Part shown: positions 1 through 9,054 of the stretch, one piece after another
Position numbering within the stretch: position 1 is the first letter of the stretch
How the letters are laid out: every line of letters starts with the position of its first letter
Assembly (NCBI GenBank): GCA_900893395.1
Contig: CAAHFI011213946.1
Span: 1 to 21,237, forward strand
Direction of reading: 5' to 3'
DNA: 21,237 bases
DNA from: Euglena gracilis
Lineage: Eukaryota > Euglenozoa > Euglenophyceae > Euglenales > Euglenaceae
Notes under the pieces: model-generated
What the model saw: the letters and a program-made list of their open reading frames with translations, nothing else
Told to the model about the DNA's origin: nothing
Database searches by the model: none
Translations under genes and position numbers: made by a program

Positions 1-1248
1 TCTTTCAAAAATTTGCAAGTTATATGACATCCGCATGTTTTTCACACCCGTTAGGCACTAATCCCGGCCGACACACTGGAATACCTATCCCTGGGAACAT
101 AATGGGAACCCCCAATCGGTTTCCAGTTTGAGCCATATGACCCTATACCTTGGGCCCAGGTGGGCTGACCTAGTGGTACTGCACATTTGGGGTCCCAGAG
201 CACCCATCCAGATTCTTTCAAATTTGCAAGTTATATGACATCCCGCATGTTTTTCACACCCGTAGGCACTAATCCGGCCGGCACACTGGAATCCTATCCC
301 TGGAACATAATGGGAACCCCAATTCGGTTTCTCAGTTTGAGCCCATATGACCCTATACCTTGGGCCCAGGTGGGCTGACCTAGTGGTACTCACATTTGGG
401 GTCCCAGAGCACCCATCCAGATTCTTCAAAATTTGCAAGTTATATGAATCCGCATGTTTTTCACACCCGTAGGCACTAATCCGGCCGGCACACTGGAATA
501 CCTATCCCTGGGACATAATGGGAACCCCAATTCGGTTTCCAGTTTGAGCCCATATGACCCTATAAGGGGCCCAGGTGGGCTGACCTAGTGGTACTCACAT
601 TTGGGGTCCCAGAGCACCCATCCAGATTCTTTCAAAATTTGCAAGTATATGACATCCGCATGTTTTTCACACCCGTAGGCACTAATCCGGCCGGCACACT
701 GGAATACCTATCCCTGGGAACATAATGGGAACCCCCAATCGGTTTTCCAGTTTGAGGCCCATTGACCCTATACCTTGGGCCCAGGTGGGCTGGACCTAGT
801 GGTACTCGACATTTGGGGTCCAGAGCACCCATCCAGATTCTTTCAAAATTTGCAAGTTATATATGACATCCGCATGTTTTTCACACCCGTAGGCACTAAT
901 CCGGCCGGCACACTGGAATACCTATCCCTGGGAACATAATGGGAACCCCCAATCGGTTTCCAGTTTGAGGCCCATATGACCCTGTACCTTGGGCCCAGGT
1001 GCTGGCTCCTAGTGGTACTCACATTTGGGGTCCCAGAGCACCCATCCAGATTCTTTCAAAATTTGCAAGGTTATATGACATCCGCATGTTTTTCACACCC
1101 GTAGGCACTAATCCGGCCGGCACACTGGAATATTCCCTGGGAACATAATGGGAACCCCAATCGGTTTCCAGTTTGAGGCCCATATGACCCTACCTTTGGG
1201 CTGACCTAGTGGTACTCACATTTGGGGTCCCAGAGCACCCATCCAGAT
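1..1248. repeat. Left array edge: six irregular monomers, mostly flank-type
   Basis: Monomers start at 1, 214, 423, 628, 839 and 1052, with lengths 213, 209, 205, 211, 213 and 197. Monomers 1-3 carry mainly flank-type states: 'tatacc' in monomers 1 and 2, 'gctgacc' and 'gagccc'-like forms, and 'tactcac' in 2 and 3. Monomers 4-6 mix flank and core states. Unlike the rest of the window, small indels are scattered throughout the unit: A5 instead of A4 in monomer 1, A3 in monomer 2, 'cccgttagg' in monomer 1, 'attcgg' in monomers 2 and 3. This looks like either an eroded array border or low consensus quality at a sequence end. The mix of homopolymer and random single-base indels favours the latter. 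Confidence 0.85.
1191..1206. other. Deletion junction in monomer 6 between two GGG runs
   Basis: Other units read 'ccttgggcccaggtgggctg' here; monomer 6 reads 'cctttgggctg'. The difference is explained by loss of the 10 bases between (and including one of) two GGG runs, plus one extra t. It is the main reason this monomer is only 197 bp, the shortest in the window. Confidence 0.65.
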
Positions 1249-2091
1249 TCTTTCAAAATTTGCAAGGTTATATGACATCCGCATGTTTTTCACACCCGTA
1301 GGCACTAATCCGGCCGGCACACTGGAATATCCTATCCCTGGGAACATAATGGGAACCCCCAATCGGTTTCCAGTTTGAGGCCCATATGACCCTGTTCCTT
1401 GGGCCCAGGTGGGCTGACCTAGTGGTACTCCATTTGGGGTCCCAGAGCACCCATCCAGATTCTTTCAAAATTTGCAAGGTATATGACATCCGCATGTTTT
1501 TCACACCCGTAGGCACTAATCCGGCCGGCACACTGGAATATCTATCCCTGGGAACATAATGGGAACCCCCAATCGGTTTCCAGTTTGAGGCCCATATGAC
1601 CCTTCCTTGGGCCCAGGTGGGCTGGCCTAGTGGTACTGACATTTGGGGTCCCAGAGCACCCATCCAGATTCTTTCAAAATTTGCAAGGTATATGACATCC
1701 GCATGTTTTTCACACCCGTAGGCACTAATCCGGCCGGCACACTGGAATATCTATCCCTGGGAACATAATGGGAACCCCCAATCGGTTTCCAGTTTGAGGC
1801 CCATATGACCCTGTTCCTTGGGCCCAGGTGGGCTGCCTAGTGGTACTGACATTTGGGGTCCCAGAGCACCCATCCAGATTCTTTCAAAATTTGCAAGGTT
1901 ATATGACATCCGCATGTTTTTCACACCCGTAGGCACTAATCCGGCCGGCACACTGGAATATCTATCCCTGGGAACATAATGGGAACCCCCAATCGGTTTC
2001 CAGTTTGAGGCCCATATGACCCTGTTCCTTGGGCCCAGGTGGGCTGGCCTAGTGGTACTGACATTTGGGGTCCCAGAGCACCCATCCAGAT
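1249..2091. repeat. Left transition zone: monomers 7-10
   Basis: Monomers start at 1249, 1461, 1670 and 1880, with lengths 212, 209, 210 and 212. Monomer 7 still has the flank state at E ('gctgacc') but the core state at D ('ctgttcc'). Monomer 8 has lost two bases at D. Monomer 9 has 'gctgcc', with neither variant base at E. Monomers 7 and 10 have 'gcaaggttat', with both variant bases at A. From monomer 11 onward every site is core type, so this transition takes only about 0.8-2 kb. Confidence 0.85.
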
Positions 2092-2093
2092 TC

Positions 2094-2118
2094 TTTCAAA
2101 ATTTGCAAGGTATATGAC
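2094..2118. repeat. Possible ancient internal repeat, copy 1 (partner 2208-2231)
   Basis: Monomer positions 3-27 and 117-140 share, in the same order, TTTC, TTTG and ATATGAC at offsets of 114, 113 and 113. That is about 16 matches in 25 columns with one gap. A further weak match, GGCaCTAaT (52-60) against GGCCTAGT (166-173), keeps the offset. This suggests, without proving it, that the ~211 bp unit grew from a shorter one of roughly half the length. Confidence 0.4.
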
Positions 2119-2151
2119 ATCCGCATGTTTTTCACACCCGTAGGCACTAAT

Positions 2152-2159
2152 CCGGCCGG
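2152..2159. repeat. 8-bp palindrome CCGGCCGG, once per monomer
   Basis: Monomer positions 61-68 are a perfect self-complementary octamer containing two of the unit's five CpGs. It is given here for the reference monomer and recurs in every unit except the damaged first one. It could be a protein-binding dyad or a methylation target; no function is shown by the sequence. Confidence 0.8.
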
Positions 2160-2179
2160 CACACTGGAATATCTATCCC

Positions 2180-2197
2180 TGGGAACATAATGGGAAC
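2180..2197. repeat. Direct repeat TGGGAAC x2, 11 bp apart, within each monomer
   Basis: Monomer positions 89-95 and 100-106 both read TGGGAAC, so the two copies lie about one helical turn apart on the same face of the DNA. The first copy overlaps a short dyad, TCCC-t-GGGA (85-93). This block is invariant between core and flank types. Confidence 0.7.
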
Positions 2198-2207
2198 CCC
2201 CAATCGG

Positions 2208-2231
2208 TTTCCAGTTTGAGGCCCATATGAC
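2208..2231. repeat. Possible ancient internal repeat, copy 2 (partner 2094-2118)
   Basis: This is the second copy of the putative half-unit similarity, containing TTTC, TTTG and ATATGAC in the same order and nearly the same spacing. It overlaps the start of the variable quarter of the monomer. Chance similarity is not excluded at this length. Confidence 0.4.
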
Positions 2232-2240
2232 CCTGTTCCT

Positions 2241-2248
2241 TGGGCCCA
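2241..2248. repeat. 8-bp palindrome TGGGCCCA, once per monomer
   Basis: Monomer positions 150-157 are a perfect self-complementary octamer. It lies in a segment rich in GGCC-like and TGGG/CCCA elements (128-170). In flank units AGCCCA and TGGGCT on either side of it are perfect inverted partners; in core units the extra g alters this and AGGCC/GGCCT pair instead. The octamer itself is unchanged in nearly all units, but is lost or altered in monomers 3 and 6. Confidence 0.75.
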
Positions 2249-5200
2249 GGTGGGCTGGCCTAGTGGTACTGACATTTGGGGTCCCAGAGCACCCATCCAG
2301 ATTCTTTCAAAATTTGCAAGGTATATGACATCCGCATGTTTTTCACACCCGTAGGCACTAATCCGGCCGGCACACTGGAATATCTATCCCTGGGAACATA
2401 ATGGGAACCCCCAATCGGTTTCCAGTTTGAGGCCCATATGACCCTGTTCCTTGGGCCCAGGTGGGCTGGCCTAGTGGTACTGACATTTGGGGTCCCAGAG
2501 CACCCATCCAGATTCTTTCAAAATTTGCAAGGTATATGACATCCGCATGTTTTTCACACCCGTAGGCACTAATCCGGCCGGCACACTGGAATATCTATCC
2601 CTGGGAACATAATGGGAACCCCCAATCGGTTTCCAGTTTGAGGCCCATATGACCCTGTTCCTTGGGCCCAGGTGGGCTGGCCTAGTGGTACTGACATTTG
2701 GGGTCCCAGAGCACCCATCCAGATTCTTTCAAAATTTGCAAGGTATATGACATCCGCATGTTTTTCACACCCGTAGGCACTAATCCGGCCGGCACACTGG
2801 AATATCTATCCCTGGGAACATAATGGGAACCCCCAATCGGTTTCCAGTTTGAGGCCCATATGACCCTGTTCCTTGGGCCCAGGTGGGCTGGCCTAGTGGT
2901 ACTGACATTTGGGGTCCCAGAGCACCCATCCAGATTCTTTCAAAATTTGCAAGGTATATGACATCCGCATGTTTTTCACACCCGTAGGCACTAATCCGGC
3001 CGGCACACTGGAATATCTATCCCTGGGAACATAATGGGAACCCCCAATCGGTTTCCAGTTTGAGGCCCATATGACCCTGTTCCTTGGGCCCAGGTGGGCT
3101 GGCCTAGTGGTACTGACATTTGGGGTCCCAGAGCACCCATCCAGATTCTTTCAAAATTTGCAAGGTATATGACATCCGCATGTTTTTCACACCCGTAGGC
3201 ACTAATCCGGCCGGCACACTGGAATATCTATCCCTGGGAACATAATGGGAACCCCCAATCGGTTTCCAGTTTGAGGCCCATATGACCCTGTTCCTTGGGC
3301 CCAGGTGGGCTGGCCTAGTGGTACTGACATTTGGGGTCCCAGAGCACCCATCCAGATTCTTTCAAAATTTGCAAGGTATATGACATCCGCATGTTTTTCA
3401 CACCCGTAGGCACTAATCCGGCCGGCACACTGGAATATCTATCCCTGGGAACATAATGGGAACCCCCAATCGGTTTCCAGTTTGAGGCCCATATGACCCT
3501 GTTCCTTGGGCCCAGGTGGGCTGGCCTAGTGGTACTGACATTTGGGGTCCCAGAGCACCCATCCAGATTCTTTCAAAATTTGCAAGGTATATGACATCCG
3601 CATGTTTTTCACACCCGTAGGCACTAATCCGGCCGGCACACTGGAATATCTATCCCTGGGAACATAATGGGAACCCCCAATCGGTTTCCAGTTTGAGGCC
3701 CATATGACCCTGTTCCTTGGGCCCAGGTGGGCTGGCCTAGTGGTACTGACATTTGGGGTCCCAGAGCACCCATCCAGATTCTTTCAAAATTTGCAAGGTA
3801 TATGACATCCGCATGTTTTTCACACCCGTAGGCACTAATCCGGCCGGCACACTGGAATATCTATCCCTGGGAACATAATGGGAACCCCCAATCGGTTTCC
3901 AGTTTGAGGCCCATATGACCCTGTTCCTTGGGCCCAGGTGGGCTGGCCTAGTGGTACTGACATTTGGGGTCCCAGAGCACCCATCCAGATTCTTTCAAAA
4001 TTTGCAAGGTATATGACATCCGCATGTTTTTCACACCCGTAGGCACTAATCCGGCCGGCACACTGGAATATCTATCCCTGGGAACATAATGGGAACCCCC
4101 AATCGGTTTCCAGTTTGAGGCCCATATGACCCTGTTCCTTGGGCCCAGGTGGGCTGGCCTAGTGGTACTGACATTTGGGGTCCCAGAGCACCCATCCAGA
4201 TTCTTTCAAAATTTGCAAGGTATATGACATCCGCATGTTTTTCACACCCGTAGGCACTAATCCGGCCGGCACACTGGAATATCTATCCCTGGGAACATAA
4301 TGGGAACCCCCAATCGGTTTCCAGTTTGAGGCCCATATGACCCTGTTCCTTGGGCCCAGGTGGGCTGGCCTAGTGGTACTGACATTTGGGGTCCCAGAGC
4401 ACCCATCCAGATTCTTTCAAAATTTGCAAGGTATATGACATCCGCATGTTTTTCACACCCGTAGGCACTAATCCGGCCGGCACACTGGAATATCTATCCC
4501 TGGGAACATAATGGGAACCCCCAATCGGTTTCCAGTTTGAGGCCCATATGACCCTGTTCCTTGGGCCCAGGTGGGCTGGCCTAGTGGTACTGACATTTGG
4601 GGTCCCAGAGCACCCATCCAGATTCTTTCAAAATTTGCAAGGTATATGACATCCGCATGTTTTTCACACCCGTAGGCACTAATCCGGCCGGCACACTGGA
4701 ATATCTATCCCTGGGAACATAATGGGAACCCCCAATCGGTTTCCAGTTTGAGGCCCATATGACCCTGTTCCTTGGGCCCAGGTGGGCTGGCCTAGTGGTA
4801 CTGACATTTGGGGTCCCAGAGCACCCATCCAGATTCTTTCAAAATTTGCAAGGTATATGACATCCGCATGTTTTTCACACCCGTAGGCACTAATCCGGCC
4901 GGCACACTGGAATATCTATCCCTGGGAACATAATGGGAACCCCCAATCGGTTTCCAGTTTGAGGCCCATATGACCCTGTTCCTTGGGCCCAGGTGGGCTG
5001 GCCTAGTGGTACTGACATTTGGGGTCCCAGAGCACCCATCCAGATTCTTTCAAAATTTGCAAGGTATATGACATCCGCATGTTTTTCACACCCGTAGGCA
5101 CTAATCCGGCCGGCACACTGGAATATCTATCCCTGGGAACATAATGGGAACCCCCAATCGGTTTCCAGTTTGAGGCCCATATGACCCTGTTCCTTGGGCC

Positions 5201-8200
5201 CAGGTGGGCTGGCCTAGTGGTACTGACATTTGGGGTCCCAGAGCACCCATCCAGATTCTTTCAAAATTTGCAAGGTATATGACATCCGCATGTTTTTCAC
5301 ACCCGTAGGCACTAATCCGGCCGGCACACTGGAATATCTATCCCTGGGAACATAATGGGAACCCCCAATCGGTTTCCAGTTTGAGGCCCATATGACCCTG
5401 TTCCTTGGGCCCAGGTGGGCTGGCCTAGTGGTACTGACATTTGGGGTCCCAGAGCACCCATCCAGATTCTTTCAAAATTTGCAAGGTATATGACATCCGC
5501 ATGTTTTTCACACCCGTAGGCACTAATCCGGCCGGCACACTGGAATATCTATCCCTGGGAACATAATGGGAACCCCCAATCGGTTTCCAGTTTGAGGCCC
5601 ATATGACCCTGTTCCTTGGGCCCAGGTGGGCTGGCCTAGTGGTACTGACATTTGGGGTCCCAGAGCACCCATCCAGATTCTTTCAAAATTTGCAAGGTAT
5701 ATGACATCCGCATGTTTTTCACACCCGTAGGCACTAATCCGGCCGGCACACTGGAATATCTATCCCTGGGAACATAATGGGAACCCCCAATCGGTTTCCA
5801 GTTTGAGGCCCATATGACCCTGTTCCTTGGGCCCAGGTGGGCTGGCCTAGTGGTACTGACATTTGGGGTCCCAGAGCACCCATCCAGATTCTTTCAAAAT
5901 TTGCAAGGTATATGACATCCGCATGTTTTTCACACCCGTAGGCACTAATCCGGCCGGCACACTGGAATATCTATCCCTGGGAACATAATGGGAACCCCCA
6001 ATCGGTTTCCAGTTTGAGGCCCATATGACCCTGTTCCTTGGGCCCAGGTGGGCTGGCCTAGTGGTACTGACATTTGGGGTCCCAGAGCACCCATCCAGAT
6101 TCTTTCAAAATTTGCAAGGTATATGACATCCGCATGTTTTTCACACCCGTAGGCACTAATCCGGCCGGCACACTGGAATATCTATCCCTGGGAACATAAT
6201 GGGAACCCCCAATCGGTTTCCAGTTTGAGGCCCATATGACCCTGTTCCTTGGGCCCAGGTGGGCTGGCCTAGTGGTACTGACATTTGGGGTCCCAGAGCA
6301 CCCATCCAGATTCTTTCAAAATTTGCAAGGTATATGACATCCGCATGTTTTTCACACCCGTAGGCACTAATCCGGCCGGCACACTGGAATATCTATCCCT
6401 GGGAACATAATGGGAACCCCCAATCGGTTTCCAGTTTGAGGCCCATATGACCCTGTTCCTTGGGCCCAGGTGGGCTGGCCTAGTGGTACTGACATTTGGG
6501 GTCCCAGAGCACCCATCCAGATTCTTTCAAAATTTGCAAGGTATATGACATCCGCATGTTTTTCACACCCGTAGGCACTAATCCGGCCGGCACACTGGAA
6601 TATCTATCCCTGGGAACATAATGGGAACCCCCAATCGGTTTCCAGTTTGAGGCCCATATGACCCTGTTCCTTGGGCCCAGGTGGGCTGGCCTAGTGGTAC
6701 TGACATTTGGGGTCCCAGAGCACCCATCCAGATTCTTTCAAAATTTGCAAGGTATATGACATCCGCATGTTTTTCACACCCGTAGGCACTAATCCGGCCG
6801 GCACACTGGAATATCTATCCCTGGGAACATAATGGGAACCCCCAATCGGTTTCCAGTTTGAGGCCCATATGACCCTGTTCCTTGGGCCCAGGTGGGCTGG
6901 CCTAGTGGTACTGACATTTGGGGTCCCAGAGCACCCATCCAGATTCTTTCAAAATTTGCAAGGTATATGACATCCGCATGTTTTTCACACCCGTAGGCAC
7001 TAATCCGGCCGGCACACTGGAATATCTATCCCTGGGAACATAATGGGAACCCCCAATCGGTTTCCAGTTTGAGGCCCATATGACCCTGTTCCTTGGGCCC
7101 AGGTGGGCTGGCCTAGTGGTACTGACATTTGGGGTCCCAGAGCACCCATCCAGATTCTTTCAAAATTTGCAAGGTATATGACATCCGCATGTTTTTCACA
7201 CCCGTAGGCACTAATCCGGCCGGCACACTGGAATATCTATCCCTGGGAACATAATGGGAACCCCCAATCGGTTTCCAGTTTGAGGCCCATATGACCCTGT
7301 TCCTTGGGCCCAGGTGGGCTGGCCTAGTGGTACTGACATTTGGGGTCCCAGAGCACCCATCCAGATTCTTTCAAAATTTGCAAGGTATATGACATCCGCA
7401 TGTTTTTCACACCCGTAGGCACTAATCCGGCCGGCACACTGGAATATCTATCCCTGGGAACATAATGGGAACCCCCAATCGGTTTCCAGTTTGAGGCCCA
7501 TATGACCCTGTTCCTTGGGCCCAGGTGGGCTGGCCTAGTGGTACTGACATTTGGGGTCCCAGAGCACCCATCCAGATTCTTTCAAAATTTGCAAGGTATA
7601 TGACATCCGCATGTTTTTCACACCCGTAGGCACTAATCCGGCCGGCACACTGGAATATCTATCCCTGGGAACATAATGGGAACCCCCAATCGGTTTCCAG
7701 TTTGAGGCCCATATGACCCTGTTCCTTGGGCCCAGGTGGGCTGGCCTAGTGGTACTGACATTTGGGGTCCCAGAGCACCCATCCAGATTCTTTCAAAATT
7801 TGCAAGGTATATGACATCCGCATGTTTTTCACACCCGTAGGCACTAATCCGGCCGGCACACTGGAATATCTATCCCTGGGAACATAATGGGAACCCCCAA
7901 TCGGTTTCCAGTTTGAGGCCCATATGACCCTGTTCCTTGGGCCCAGGTGGGCTGGCCTAGTGGTACTGACATTTGGGGTCCCAGAGCACCCATCCAGATT
8001 CTTTCAAAATTTGCAAGGTATATGACATCCGCATGTTTTTCACACCCGTAGGCACTAATCCGGCCGGCACACTGGAATATCTATCCCTGGGAACATAATG
8101 GGAACCCCCAATCGGTTTCCAGTTTGAGGCCCATATGACCCTGTTCCTTGGGCCCAGGTGGGCTGGCCTAGTGGTACTGACATTTGGGGTCCCAGAGCAC

Positions 8201-9054
8201 CCATCCAGATTCTTTCAAAATTTGCAAGGTATATGACATCCGCATGTTTTTCACACCCGTAGGCACTAATCCGGCCGGCACACTGGAATATCTATCCCTG
8301 GGAACATAATGGGAACCCCCAATCGGTTTCCAGTTTGAGGCCCATATGACCCTGTTCCTTGGGCCCAGGTGGGCTGGCCTAGTGGTACTGACATTTGGGG
8401 TCCCAGAGCACCCATCCAGATTCTTTCAAAATTTGCAAGGTATATGACATCCGCATGTTTTTCACACCCGTAGGCACTAATCCGGCCGGCACACTGGAAT
8501 ATCTATCCCTGGGAACATAATGGGAACCCCCAATCGGTTTCCAGTTTGAGGCCCATATGACCCTGTTCCTTGGGCCCAGGTGGGCTGGCCTAGTGGTACT
8601 GACATTTGGGGTCCCAGAGCACCCATCCAGATTCTTTCAAAATTTGCAAGGTATATGACATCCGCATGTTTTTCACACCCGTAGGCACTAATCCGGCCGG
8701 CACACTGGAATATCTATCCCTGGGAACATAATGGGAACCCCCAATCGGTTTCCAGTTTGAGGCCCATATGACCCTGTTCCTTGGGCCCAGGTGGGCTGGC
8801 CTAGTGGTACTGACATTTGGGGTCCCAGAGCACCCATCCAGATTCTTTCAAAATTTGCAAGGTATATGACATCCGCATGTTTTTCACACCCGTAGGCACT
8901 AATCCGGCCGGCACACTGGAATATCTATCCCTGGGAACATAATGGGAACCCCCAATCGGTTTCCAGTTTGAGGCCCATATGACCCTGTTCCTTGGGCCCA
9001 GGTGGGCTGGCCTAGTGGTACTGACATTTGGGGTCCCAGAGCACCCATCCAGAT

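Larger units (their letters stand above)
2092..2302. repeat. Reference core monomer (211 bp)
   Basis: This is the first of the exactly repeated core units and serves as the reference for monomer coordinates 1-211. Base counts are A48 C59 G50 T54 (51.7% GC). It has five CpGs, at 31, 48, 62, 66 and 114; about 14 would be expected from composition. Short homopolymers are T5 near 37-41, C5 near 106-110 and G4 near 187-190. Core diagnostic states are g19, t81, gg129-130, g144, t146, g167 and g180. The unit start is arbitrary, chosen because the window begins at this phase. Confidence 0.95.
2092..9054. repeat. Perfectly homogeneous core: 33 monomers of 211 bp
   Basis: Monomers 11-43 have starts spaced exactly 211 bp apart (33 x 211 = 6963 bp, matching the interval), and I see no base difference between them by eye. 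All carry the core state at all seven diagnostic sites. Such uniformity means very recent amplification or conversion, or a consensus collapsed from many similar copies. No higher-order period is visible because there is no variation to define one. Confidence 0.93.

Noticed and set aside
85-438. Reading frame of 117 codons on the minus strand, the longest in the window
   Set aside because: It crosses satellite monomers at the irregular left edge, repeats the same peptide pieces (such as 'STTRSAHLGPRYRVIW') twice, and exists only because indels shift the frame. It has no protein-like domain.
1268-1951. Minus-strand frames of 131 and 66 codons in the left transition
   Set aside because: They are translations of the repeat itself. 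In uniform 211 bp units every frame closes quickly, so these frames depend on local indels.
2092-2302. CENP-B box in the monomer
   Set aside because: The required TTCG followed at the right spacing by CGGG is absent on both strands; the closest piece, 'cacccgtagg', lacks the other half.
2092-2302. tRNA-derived or SINE origin with internal polymerase III promoter boxes
   Set aside because: Neither the A-box nor the B-box pattern is convincingly present. There is no poly-A or simple-repeat tail and no target-site duplication.
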